DNA of 64,000 bases from Chamaecrista fasciculata (taxonomy: Eukaryota; Streptophyta; Magnoliopsida; Fabales; Fabaceae), in NCBI GenBank assembly GCA_003254925.1, contig QANZ01020146.1:337424-401423 (forward strand), given 5' to 3'. The notes under the pieces are model-generated. The model ran no database searches. It saw nothing but the letters and a program-made list of their open reading frames with translations, and was not told the DNA's origin. Below, piece by piece: positions 12,459-23,331 of the stretch (position 1 is the first letter of the stretch; the number at the start of each line of letters is the position of its first letter). Made by a program: the position numbers and the translations under genes.

Positions 12459-12997
12459 NNNNNNNNNNNNNNNNNNNNNNNNNNNNNNNNNNNNNNNNNN
12501 NNNNNNNNNNNNNNNNNNNNNNNNNNNNNNNNNNNNNNNNNNNNNNNNNNNNNNNNNNNNNNNNNNNNNNNNNNNNNNNNNNNNNNNNNNNNNNNNNNNN
12601 NNNNNNNNNNNNNNNNNNNNNNNNNNNNNNNNNNNNNNNNNNNNNNNNNNNNNNNNNNNNNNNNNNNNNNNNNNNNNNNNNNNNNNNNNNNNNNNNNNNN
12701 NNNNNNNNNNNNNNNNNNNNNNNNNNNNNNNNNNNNNNNNNNNNNNNNNNNNNNNNNNNNNNNNNNNNNNNNNNNNNNNNNNNNNNNNNNNNNNNNNNNN
12801 NNNNNNNNNNNNNNNNNNNNNNNNNNNNNNNNNNNNNNNNNNNNNNNNNNNNNNNNNNNNNNNNNNNNNNNNNNNNNNNNNNNNNNNNNNNNNNNNNNNN
12901 NNNNNNNNNNNNNNNNNNNNNNNNNNNNNNNNNNNNNNNNNNNNNNNNNNNNNNNNNNNNNNNNNNNNNNNNNNNNNNNNNNNNNNNNNNNNNNNNN
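12459..12997. other. Assembly gap (539 N)
   Basis: A run of Ns. The flanks show no duplicated sequence, unlike the second gap. Open frames across it are meaningless. Confidence 0.98.
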
Positions 12998-13591
12998 AGG
13001 TACAGATAGATAGATAGATTAGTCCTCATATTTTGTATTAATTTTTAATTAAATATCTATAATTATAATTTTTATAATTAAAATTTTCAATTTTTATTTT
13101 ATTCGTAACCAAAATATTAGTATATTACCGTTAAATACAAAAAAACTCTCACAACTTACGTAACAAACAAAAATAATGATTAAATTATACTATCAAAAAA
13201 AAAATAATGATTAAATTTAATTAAAAATCTTCTAAGTTTTTCAATTAATATGATTTATATTTTTTGGCCAAAAAAAAATATGATTTATATTTTTTTAAAA
13301 AAATTATTCATCCTCTACAAATTAAAGTTAACACAACTTAATTTTTTTTTTATGATAAACAGAACCTGCACATTCAGCCATACCGACAGCATTTTTTCTA
13401 TCACAAACAAATTAAAAACGCAGTGATCTTTTTTTTTTGAACAAAACGCAGTGATCTATTTACGTAGAGAAAACATAATTATTATTTTATTTTTATAATT
13501 TTTTAAATTGGTCTCAACTTTCAAAACTACTTTTTAAAAGCAATTTGATCTATTTATTAATAGTTTTAATCGGAAAGAGAAATAACTTTTA
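12998..13591. other. AT-rich intergenic DNA, no gene seen
   Basis: Low-complexity A/T runs between the gap and the next transposon. A short GATA microsatellite lies at 13004-13018. Nothing else is supported. Confidence 0.55.
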
Positions 13592-14248
13592 GGCAAAAGA
13601 CCTTTCGTGTCCCTAAAGTTTGGGATCAATTTCACTTATGCCCTTAACATTTATTTTGTGTCAATTATGCCCCAAATGTGAAACGTTGGTGTCAATTATA
13701 CTCCAACCTCAATTTTTTTTGGGCCAAAGTCCTATTTTAGTTCTTCAAGTTTGCTCAAAGTTCTGTTTTGGTCCCTCAAGTCTTCGGCGAACTTTCCGGC
13801 GAGATAAAGAGTGACCCCGATGACTATGAAAACTCCTAATCTAAGGTTTTTTTGATAACCTGAGTTCAATGGCAGCCTTCATTTTGCGAACAAATGACCG
13901 AAAATATGATTTTCGGCAACTATGTAATTTTTCAGCGGCTTGCCAATCATTTTTTCGCAAAATGGAGGTCGTCATTAAACTCAGTAGGTCAAAAAACCTT
14001 GGATTATGAGTTTTCATAGTTGTCGGGGCTACCGTATATCTCGCCGGAAAGTTTGCCAGAGACGAGAGGGTCCAAAACGAAACTTTGAACAAACTTGAGG
14101 GACCAAAATAGAACTTTGGCCAAAAAAATTGAAGTTAGGGTATAATTGACACCAACGTTTCACATTGGAGGCATAGCTGACATAAAAAATATTAGGGGCA
14201 TAACTGAAACTAACACCAAACATTAGGGGCACAAAAGAGTCTTTTGCC
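13592..14248. mobile_element. Mutator-type foldback element (657 bp, arms about 260 bp)
   Basis: The perfect outer ends GGCAAAAGAC (13592-13601) and GTCTTTTGCC (14239-14248) begin two very long inverted arms, roughly 13592-13860 and 13990-14248, around a short unpaired centre. A perfect 9-bp duplication TAACTTTTA flanks it at 13583-13591 and 14249-14257. No transposase is present; the open frames in the arms have no recognisable domain and mirror each other. Long arms plus a 9-bp duplication place it with Mutator-like foldbacks. Confidence 0.87.
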
Positions 14249-15171
14249 TAACTTTTAAGAGTTAACATACAGTTTCAAACTCATTTCAATCAGACTTAAA
14301 ACAAGAAAATATAACTAATTTTAGTTATTTGATTAAAAAAGTTAAGGTAAATGCACCCCATTGGGCATTGGGCATTGGCTAGAGTGCATTTACCTGAAAA
14401 ATAAGCAATGGCTAGAGTGCAAGAGGACCTTGGGAGACGAATTTGAAACACCCCACATGCACTTTCCTTACACAATTAAAGTGCAGAATCCCAATTGCCA
14501 CTTTGGATCGGTTCAGTCTAGTTTTATAATTTTTTTCCATAAAAGAAATTAGTTAATTTCGTTGACTTTGATTAGATTCAAAATATAGTTGTTTGATTAG
14601 AATATTAGACCATGGTTTGATGATTCCTAGTTTAGTTCAATTTTTAAAATACCGCTTGCAACCTTAATTAATGTCTGATAGCTAAAGAAATTTATAAACA
14701 TTTAAGAAAAAAAAAGTTCATTGAAATTACGGAGAAAACATTTGAATTTAACCTTCTTTTCTTTATGTATGAATAAGCCCCACCTTTTTATTACCTGGCC
14801 TGCATGAGCCCCACCTTTTATGTGCATGTCCAATTAGGAACACCTAGCTCATACAATTTTGTGCCGACTTCATTGTCAAGACTCAACGTAAGAAAAATTT
14901 TAACTTTTAAGAGTGCAAACAAAACATTTGCCTCAACCAACCACAAAAGTTCAATATAATAGTTTCTTCACTTTCTTTCAAAAGAAGAAAAATAGTTTCT
15001 TCACTTTCTTTCAAAAGAAGAAAAATAGTTTCTTCACTTTGTATCTTAATCAAATAATGGGAGCTTGAATTTTATCTTTTAAATGTGGAGAGTATTATAT
15101 GATCAACCATTAATTTTTAAATGAAAGACGCATGATAAAGGAATTAGTTATTATTTTCAACGATAACTAAT
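14249..15171. other. Intergenic DNA with a 33-bp tandem repeat
   Basis: AT-rich, no gene seen. Between about 14958 and 15040 a 33-bp unit containing AGTTTCTTCACTTTC and CAAAAGAAGAAA is repeated about 2.4 times. Confidence 0.6.
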
Positions 15172-15438
15172 GAGTAAACTAATAATTTGATCTCTGAAAA
15201 ATTATTGAGTTGACAACTCAGTCTTAACAGATTGAAATGTACAATTTAATTCTTGAAAGATCAAAATAATAAACTTTTTAGTATCTAGAAGATCAAATGG
15301 ATATACTAATTAGTCTTTTTTTATGAACTGATTAGTATTTTGTTTTGATTTTTCAAGGACTAAGTTATACATTTCGATCTTTTAGGAATTGAATTGTCAA
15401 CTCGATAATCTTTTAAGAATCAAATTGTCAATCTACTC
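15172..15438. mobile_element. Small foldback MITE, probably Mutator-type (267 bp)
   Basis: The left arm from GAGTAAACTAATAATTTGAT is roughly mirrored by the right arm ending CAAATTGTCAATCTACTC, with the pairing running most of the way to the centre. The flanks carry an imperfect 9-bp duplication, ATAACTAAT at 15163-15171 and ATAAATAAT at 15439-15447 (8 of 9). Divergence of arms and duplication suggests an older insertion than the neighbouring foldbacks. Confidence 0.6.
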
Positions 15439-16403
15439 ATAAATAATACATTATAGTTCACATAAAAAAAAATCTATGTTAACCACCGTGGCATATTTTT
15501 ATTCTAAAAAATAAAATAAAAATAATTATTTGATCACTAATAATAGATTTTTTTTTTCAATTTAGTTTTATAATATAAAATAATAAGGTCAAATTTTAGG
15601 AGATGTAATTACAATTAATCTACTTTTTTGTTAAAGATAAAAACTAAAATATGATGTTATTACGTTGAAAATTATATTTTAATTTTGTTATTAATCTACT
15701 TTTTTGTTAAAGATAAAAACTAAAATATGATGTGTTTTAGTTTTTATACTTTTTTGTTAGAAACACATCAAAGTAATTACAAAAAAGTATGAAAACTAAA
15801 ATAATAAGGTCTAATTTTGTTATTACGTTGAAAATTATATTTATTATTAAATTTGAATTAATATTTTAAGAAAATATCAAAATAATAAAATAATCTAAAG
15901 ATTAAAACTCATAATAACTTTATCTTTTCATATAAATGACCTTTGAATTTTCATATGTTGCTTCGCTTTGTGATTAGTACGACCTTTTTGAGAAAGTTGA
16001 ATTAATAAATTAGACTATTATTAGACTTCAACCTTACTGTCCTTACGAGCAATTCAAAGACTTTAGAGTGTCGTGTAGCATGCTTTAATTGTTATATTAA
16101 ATACGTCCTTTGAACACAGCATAAATGATTCCAAATGGCTTTTTAAAACTGCTTTCTCTTATTCCATTTTAAAAAAATGCTTTCGCTTACAAGTTTTTGG
16201 TATTTTTTCAAAGGCAGCGAATAAAACTCTTTGGAGTCATTTTCATAACTCAATGGTGATTAAAAAATGAACAATGTATAATTGTATACAGTTAAATTGA
16301 TAACCTACTTGATATTCTACGATCTGATTGTGGTATAATTGTATACAGTTAAATTGATAACCTGTTTCTTTTTCTTTTCAATCATCTTCTCTCAACTTAA
16401 ACT
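15439..16403. other. Intergenic DNA and 5' flank of the FAR1-related pseudogene
   Basis: AT-rich with local duplications. A segment of about 40 bp occurs near 15617 and 15691. A 30-bp segment containing TATAATTGTATACAGTTAAA occurs at about 16277 and 16334, just upstream of the FAR1-related start. No independent gene is seen. Confidence 0.5.
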
Positions 16404-17787
16404 ATGAACAAAGATTGTAAAACAACAAGCCTTGCTGACGACATCTCACAGTGGGTTGTCGACAGCGTTTCACGGCGCGTTTCACAGTCCGTATTTGAGC
16501 AGCAACCTTTGCAACACTTAAGCTTTGAAAACGTCTCTAACCATTGCCCAAAACCAAACCCTGAAATTTCTCAATCAATCCAACCTCAAAGCGGCATGTT
16601 TGAGCATCCTGTTAATGTTTTCTCCTCAACTCCTTCAGGTACGATTAAGTGTCTCTTTCCCCCTTTATTTTTAATATTTTGACGATTATATATCTTGATT
16701 TTGCTTGGTATTTGCTGATAAAGTTTGTTGAGTTTACAAATTTTTTCTAACTCTGTTTTCTATTTTAATTGCATTTGTTAAAATTTTTGTTATCCAGATT
16801 AGAGCTTAAATACATCCCTAACAAAAAAATTTCTAACTCTGTTTTCTATTTTTATTGCATTTGTGAAAGAAGAATCTTATATTTGTTACACACAACATTA
16901 ATAATCTGCAGAGTTGGACTTCCTAAAATCATTATCTGCTATCCAGATTAGAGCTTAATTACATCCCTAACAAAATAAAGCTAAGAAATAGATTTCTGCT
17001 TGTTGTTATGATGTTATCTAAAGCTTTTGCAATCCACATGTTCACCTCCCTTTGTTTGACCAAACCTGTAGCAAGCCAGATTCCATGTCTCCCTTTCTTC
17101 CACGCAAAAAGTAAGGCATTTTGGTTCATTTGGATTGAATTAAACTTAATCATGGTTGTAGTTGCCATACATGTAGCCCTCTTAATACTCTCCTCAGCCA
17201 CTTTCAAATGCATAGCTTCATGTAGCCCCCTTAATCACCTCCTCACTGTTTTTATTCTTCAAGATGAAGATGCTATGAAGTTCTTTTATTATCTTTATTT
17301 ATTAAACTATGTGTATCTTTTCTTTATATCTTATAATAAAATTTATAATTACATTATATTTATGACAGTGAACTTGGTGGATAATGAAGTGCTATCCAAC
17401 TCAATTTTATTAGAGAAAAATTTGAATAAGCTTCTTTTAGAGCATGAAGTTAAAGAAGCAGATTTAACTCCATATATTGGGATGAAATTTGACACTGATG
17501 AACATGCATATAGATTTTATAATGCATATGCTGGCTTTATTGGTTCCAATATCAGAAAGGAATGGGTGAACAAAAGTTAGATGGATCATACTACAATATT
17601 ATCTCGTAAATTTGTTTGTTTCAAAGAGGGGTTCGAGAAGACAAGCAATTGTGAAACTAAACGTGTTCATAAAGATATCAGAACAGGATGTTTGGCACAA
17701 ATGGTGATAGTTCGACAAGAAAATGGAAAATTCATAGACATCACTCTCTTTTGTAATTTTTACATATTTTCATTGTTTATTTTGTAA
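16404..17787 (+). pseudogene. FAR1-RELATED SEQUENCE (FRS)-like gene, broken
   Basis: Two exons can be read: 16404-16638, ending at a good CAG|GTACGA donor, and 17369 onward after ATGACAG. The phases agree (one base, then two), which supports the pairing. Exon 2 encodes PYIGMKFDTDEHAYRFYNAY and NIRKEW, the start of the FAR1 DNA-binding domain. A TAG at 17578-17580 interrupts it. The same frame resumes with ILSRKFVCFKEGF, KRVHKDIRTGCLAQM and ENGKF, so the domain is split by a single nonsense codon. It is then lost before the closing Cys/His part, and the MULE transposase-like and SWIM regions of a full FRS protein are missing. FRS proteins are transcription factors domesticated from Mutator transposases. 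An unannotated splice removing the stop is conceivable but I see no site. Confidence 0.75.
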
Positions 17788-17932
17788 TGTTTCTCAGTTT
17801 CTTTGTTTTTTTTCATGTAGGCCAGCATATCAAACCAAAATGAAGGATGATCAAGCATTTATTTTCCTCTAGCAGTATTTTTGGTTGTTGAAGTTGATGA
17901 AAACATTTTGTCTTGGTATTGATTATAGTTTG

Positions 17933-18055
17933 CTGGCTGAACTTTGGGTTGTTCTTCTTGGTATCAAGTTGGCTTCCAATTTGGGTTGCTCACATATTTT
18001 GATTGAGTCATATTGTAAAGTGGCCGTGGACCTAATGTCTTGGATTATTAGATGA
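17933..18055 (+). pseudogene. LINE-type RNase H (RVT_3) remnant
   Basis: One frame reads LAELWVVLLGIKLASNLGCS, then HILIESYCKVAVDLMSW and a stop. This matches the common plant RNase H-like segment of non-LTR retrotransposons and related host proteins, where E-AELWA-, G and the ESDS-like motif are conserved; the usual S-D pair after E is replaced by S-Y. It is short, isolated and without a start, so a relic. Confidence 0.6.
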
Positions 18056-19116
18056 ATGATGCCCAGATATATATTTCTTTTTTATAAGTGTTCATTTTCT
18101 TGTTTAGGCATTCACAGGATCAATATGAAAATTTACTTAAAATTATAGCTTATACAAAGTATTTGGAGTATATCTCTAGTTTGGAGTGGAAACTTGCTCT
18201 GACTTTAATTGCTTGAAACAATTCTTACTTCTTATTACTTAGAGATGTTATTAATATAAACTTACATATGGTAATATATAGTGACACATCATGCACAATT
18301 GTAAACTTTTTTTAGAAATTGGCAAACATAATAATTTAAAATTTTAATTGTCATATTAGAGATCTCCATATTTTATTGGCCCTGTGGTAAAAATTTAGAA
18401 GGAAATGGAATTAAAAATTTGATCTAATCTTTTATTTTGGTATTGCGATAGAATACTTTCGAATAAGAATTGAATAATATTAGAGATAAATTTTTCAAAA
18501 ACAAATTACATATATGGAATCTACTCTTCGAAACGAAGCTAATGATATAAATTTTGTCTATAAACTCTATTTCTAAAGAAATTAGTTTTTAGGGACTAAA
18601 TTGAAAATATTTGAATGTTTCTGGGTATTTATGTGATTTAAACCTTAAGGACTGCATCAGAATTAAAAAATGACCCAAGAAGCTACGAATGAGAAGAGGA
18701 GGCAGCGCATGAAAGAGACAAGAGGTAGATGAAAGGTTTGTTAATGTTTTGGTTCCAAAAAAAAAAAAGAAGTGACTCCGTTTGTTGACAGCATTAGACA
18801 ATAGTTGATGATGTGAATTAAAAAAACAAGTGTTATGTTATTAGTGGTGAACTGGACAGCAAGAAGTAGGGAAATAGATGTAAGTTGCTCCCTTTTTTTT
18901 TTTTCAAGATTTATGGGTTATAATGACCTCTTTTGTCTTTTTGTCATACCTGTATTTAGTTTAAGCCATTGTGTATGTCTACATATTGGGCCCAGATCCA
19001 AATTGGGTCCATTCGATTGTTATTTCAGTTGTGAGCCCACTTTCTCTCAATTGCATCACAATTTCTTTTGGGCGTATATTTGGATTCACCGTTAATGCAA
19101 AAAAATAAAAATTTGA
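18056..19116. other. Intergenic DNA upstream of the SANT-domain gene
   Basis: AT-rich with A and T runs. The last 200 bp probably include the promoter and 5' UTR of the gene at 19117. No TATA box is convincing and no other gene is seen. Confidence 0.5.
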
Positions 19117-21755
19117 ATGCTTCCTCTTCCCCCTCATTTCAATTTTCACACCGAGGACTCTGTCAAGTCTGTGGAAATGCCGAGCAGGAAATCTTCCATT
19201 CACACCAGCGAACCCATAACGCCACGAAGATCTCAAAGACTTCTCCTCCGGAATATCACTTCTGACACACCAAAACGGTTCACGACTCCCCCAAGACCCG
19301 AAGATTTGAAGTCATTCAACTCCAAATCTAGACGAAATCCGGTATGCTTCTCGAACCCTTCTTGTACTGAAATAGAAATTGTTTCTTTGTCACGTAGCCA
19401 TAAAGATTCGCAGAAAAAGTCTTCTAGGAAATCTTCTGAATCACATAGCAACTCCAGAAATTGCACTCTTGACGTTATTGGGTTGAGAAGATCTTCTAGA
19501 TTGAACAATGGCCTGGTCGATGGGTTTCGCGGTCTCAGACGATCTACCAGATTGTCGCATCGTAAAATTTCCTTTGATGAGCTCAAAGATTGCTCAAGTA
19601 AAGGTGCAAAGAAGCCGAGTAAACCTGATAAGTCGAGACGATCTGCAAGAGTAAATAGTCGTTCTCAGAGGCACCAGATCGAGAAAAATGTTAGCTCTGA
19701 ACCGTACCAAAAGGCTAATAATAGGGTACAACCTCTTGTGGTTATCGACTCTGATTCAGATTTTTCAGTGGAGGGAGAAGGGGATCAAGTAGTTGCTCGG
19801 AAAGCTAAAGTAGGAGATAAGTCGATTGAAAAATCTTCAGGGAAAGGAGAAAAGATGACAAGGGACTCTATTACTCGCGAGAAATTGACAATCGAAGGTA
19901 GGGCTGGAAAGGGAGTGACTGAAGATGTGAAAGAAGATCTGGCCAGGAGAAAGAGAAAGCGAAGTGATCAGGTTGCTGAAGCGATTGTGAAAGGGTGGAC
20001 GAAGGAACAAGAACTGGCTTTACAGAGAGCATATTTTGCTGCAAAGCCGACCCCTCATTTCTGGAAGAAGGTTTCAAAATTGGTATACTCCTATTCATTT
20101 ATAGCTCCTTGATGTATGGGTCTCTCTGATTGTCAGTGAATCTAGTTGTTTCTCTCATTATAAGTCTGCGACCTTGATCATTTTTATTGAGATAGAAATA
20201 CTTTTTGAGCCACTTCCTTGGTAGAGTAACGCCTGTGGTTGACTAATATGCTGGCAGAAATCATTAGAATTTAGGACAACTAGGTTATTGGACTGAAATA
20301 AAACAAGTCGAACAATAAAATTTCTCTGTTTCAGAATTTTCTGTGAAGGATTATTGGAAGTGGACTAGTTTGACTTCGACTGAGGCTTCTGATAGCTAAT
20401 TCTCGCAATATTATAGATACCCATCAAAACATGAAAGGTCAATCCTTGAAAATTGGCTATTTTGTAGATGAAATACGCAATAAAGAACTAGCTTTTTCCT
20501 TGTGGAAATGTTGTAATTTTACGGGAGCACGTAGTAATGACTAATGAGAAACATTATTTTTTGAGATCTTTGAAAGATATGCTTTGTTGTTCAAGTTTCT
20601 CGGAGGTATGGCTTTGGTTGATAATTTTAATTTGTTTATTTTTTAATCCTTGATTCCCAGTCTGCAATAAACAGTGTATCATGCTTAAATCTAAATAGGG
20701 TTTGTGGTGTGGAGGAATTGGATCGAGCAAAAGAGAGATTCTAGTCTTTAAGATATCTAATGAAATCATATATCGAGATTCTTTTGTATATTATATGGAT
20801 GGATGGATGGATATGGATATGGATATGGATATGGATGATCCAATCTGTAAGGATCATGATTAGGAATTATTTGGTCGTCTTTCTCTATGGAAGAGACAAA
20901 ACATAATCAACTTGAATTTGAATTACTAGCATGCAATACTGTTGCAGATTTTCAACATTTTGGAGTTTGCTTATCGCCTTAAAATTTTATTGTTGAATTA
21001 TTCACCAGACCAATTCTGTTATGCAGGTGCCAGGAAAGTCTGAACAGGATTGTTTCGAAAGAATCAACCAAGATATTACAACACCACCCCAAGCACAGCC
21101 TCGATCAAGGGCAAAGACAACGAAGTCATCACCCCTTGAATCAGTTTCTCTTTCTGCAAGTATGCTTCTCAAACCTACTACTAACAAAGCTAGAAGATCA
21201 AGCTGTCTCAAATTCAAGAGTCACCTTACCCAGAAGTCTCTCAGAGAGCTGGTAAAACGGCATCGTCAAGTTGGTGAAGCTGATGAAGGGGACTTATTTT
21301 CTGTTCTTGAACCCGACGTGAACTTTTCTACTCCAAAGCAGCTAAATGAAAAGCAAGGATGGCTGCAAAGTTGCACTGGGACATCATCTTCGAGCCATAA
21401 GAAGTCCCTTTCAAGGTGTGAGACTGATCTTGTTAGTCCCCCTGTACTGAAGCAAGTGAAGAACAGGGTAAACCATGAGAAGTATATTAATCAACTGCGC
21501 TGCCGAGAAGCTAGGAGAAGAGCAGCATCTGCAAGAGTGCAAATATCCAAAACTGAAAAAGCTGTCAGAGAAGAAGGCGTAGTTCAGAAGAAGGGTGTTG
21601 AATTGGCAAAAATTGCATTGATGTCTGAAGCTAAAGATGCTATCGATAAGTTTCAACATTCGCAAACTAATCTCACGGGCTTATATAGCCCAGATGAGGA
21701 AATTGAATATGGCATTGGAGCTGAAGATTTTGATGATGAAGATGAAAGTCAATGA
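19117..21755 (+). CDS. Nuclear protein with a Mis18BP1-like SANT/Myb domain, 2 exons
   Basis: Exons 19117-20082 and 21027-21755 join in phase 0 at TTG|GTATAC and TGCAG|GTGCC. Product is 564 aa from the ATG at 19117, or 544 aa from the better-context ATG at 19177 (GAAATGCC). The N-terminal half is very basic and Ser-rich, with four RRSxRL-like repeats (PRRSQRL, LRRSSRL, LRRSTRL, SRRSARV), an acidic VIDSDSDF patch and a basic RRKRKRS cluster that could be a nuclear signal. A SANT/Myb helix-turn-helix spans the splice junction: GWTKEQELALQRAYFAAK, HFWKKVSKL, then VPGKSEQDCFER. This spacing resembles the SANT domain of Mis18-binding protein 1. A coiled basic stretch near the end and an acidic tail (EDFDDEDESQ) follow. 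A chromatin or centromere role is inference. A candidate AATAAA lies near 21906. Confidence 0.8.
20795..20838. repeat. (ATGG)n/(ATATGG)n tandem repeat in the SANT-gene intron
   Basis: Three to four ATGG units are followed by four GGATAT hexamers, inside the 944-bp intron. Confidence 0.8.
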
Positions 21756-23331
21756 GTTTTACTGAAGTCAATTGTGTTTGTATGGAATCAACTGAGATCC
21801 GCTGATTAGTAATTGAAAGAGTATTGTACAGTAAGCTGATTTTTAGGCAGTGTAGTTAGGTCAAAGGCTAAAATTGGCCAGCTCTTGTAAAATTTTTCTC
21901 TAGCTAATAAAAAAATTTCATCAATGATTTGCTATATATGATGCATTCAGATTGGCTTTTATAGCAACAACAATTTTCTATCAATCTGGTTACTGCACTT
22001 GTTTGTTTTACGACGCACTAAGCTACATGTACTCTCAGGCAAAAAAAAAAAGGAAGCCAAGTGTACTCAACTTTGTATATAGCTACAACATAAAAAGCCT
22101 GTGGGCATTATTGAAGATAACAATTGAAACATTGAAGGATAAGCTTGCTGGTTCAGAAGTATGTATTCGTGGGTCTACATTTCTTGTCTCATCCTATATC
22201 TTTTCCCCCTTTATTCTGTGAAGCTTGGGGGAAAAAAGACGAAGGTCTATCAATTCTCTGCATGAATTTAAGCTCTGACATGGTGAAGAAAGATGAATCT
22301 AGACCATACCAGGAACATAGATAGAACGTTGAATTTCGATGTCATCTAATTCAGGTTAGATCCTTCAGTATGCAGAGGATTCGGTTACAGCTTTTCTAAT
22401 ATCTTGCTTAGGATGGCTATAATTACATATGCTTAACTTCATATTAATTAGATTTGTTACGAAAGAACCAGGTTCGCTCTATTTCCTGCACTACGTCTTT
22501 CATGGTTACTAAAAATGAGATTTTTCAACCTACTAATCCACCACCATATATCAAGCTGTGGATTTTTCCCTTAAAAGGGTCTAAATATTCCCTTAAATCC
22601 ACAGCTTGATATTAGAAAGGCTAATATCAAGCTGTGGATTTTTCCCTTAAAAGGGTCTAATCATGGAAACGAAAAGGATCAAAAAGTATTTCAATAATTA
22701 AGCTGCACATGTGTTCAAGCAAGGAACATTGACAAATCCCTTCTCGCCAATGAACTTCAGAGGCCTTTAAGGGGTACTATATATATTTCTCTTAATATAT
22801 TAGCAATTACTGAGAAATATAAAGCTACAGTAAGGTGACTCATTTTATGGTGGTTCTTAACCAATTCAATAAGCATGCTTACTTTTCATAGATACTGTTA
22901 GATTAGATATCTGACAGAAACCATAAGCCTTTTAAAATTGTAATATCTAATTGTTGTGGGTGGGTAGTTTTCATTGCCACGCAACTAGATACAGATGACA
23001 GACAATTATTCCAGAAAGGAAACTTTGAACATGTACATTCAGGAATCTGTTAAAAAAAGTGTATCTTTTTCTATTCTGCTAATAGGTTCAGCAGTAGTTC
23101 ATCTTCATTAGAAACTGCTTATAAAAAATGTGATATTTGTCAGATGAGAAAACTGAAGCTTGTACTAAAGATACCCCAATACATGATAAAATAAAGGGTA
23201 AAGCTGTAAGAAGGAAATCATAAATCAAGGCCAATAATTTATTCTGGAGAACTTAGAGGCAAAAATTGCATCTTTTACACCATATGGAAATTGTTCTAGC
23301 TAAACTTGCCTACTCTCCTCACACCTTTGTC
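21756..23331. other. Convergent intergenic region with a small foldback repeat
   Basis: This separates the 3' ends of the SANT-domain gene (+) and the bHLH gene (-). A sequence containing ATATCAAGCTGTGGATTTTT is present at 22547-22583, inverted at 22593-22613, and present again in direct orientation at 22623-22660. A candidate minus-strand AATAAA for the bHLH gene is at 23243-23238. No gene is seen. Confidence 0.6.

Noticed and set aside
12346-13029. Frames of 223 and 196 codons on opposite strands
   Set aside because: They run through the N gap and consist almost entirely of unknown residues.
13620-14232. Several 64-83-codon frames on both strands
   Set aside because: They lie in the mirror arms of the 657-bp foldback and copy each other; not genes.
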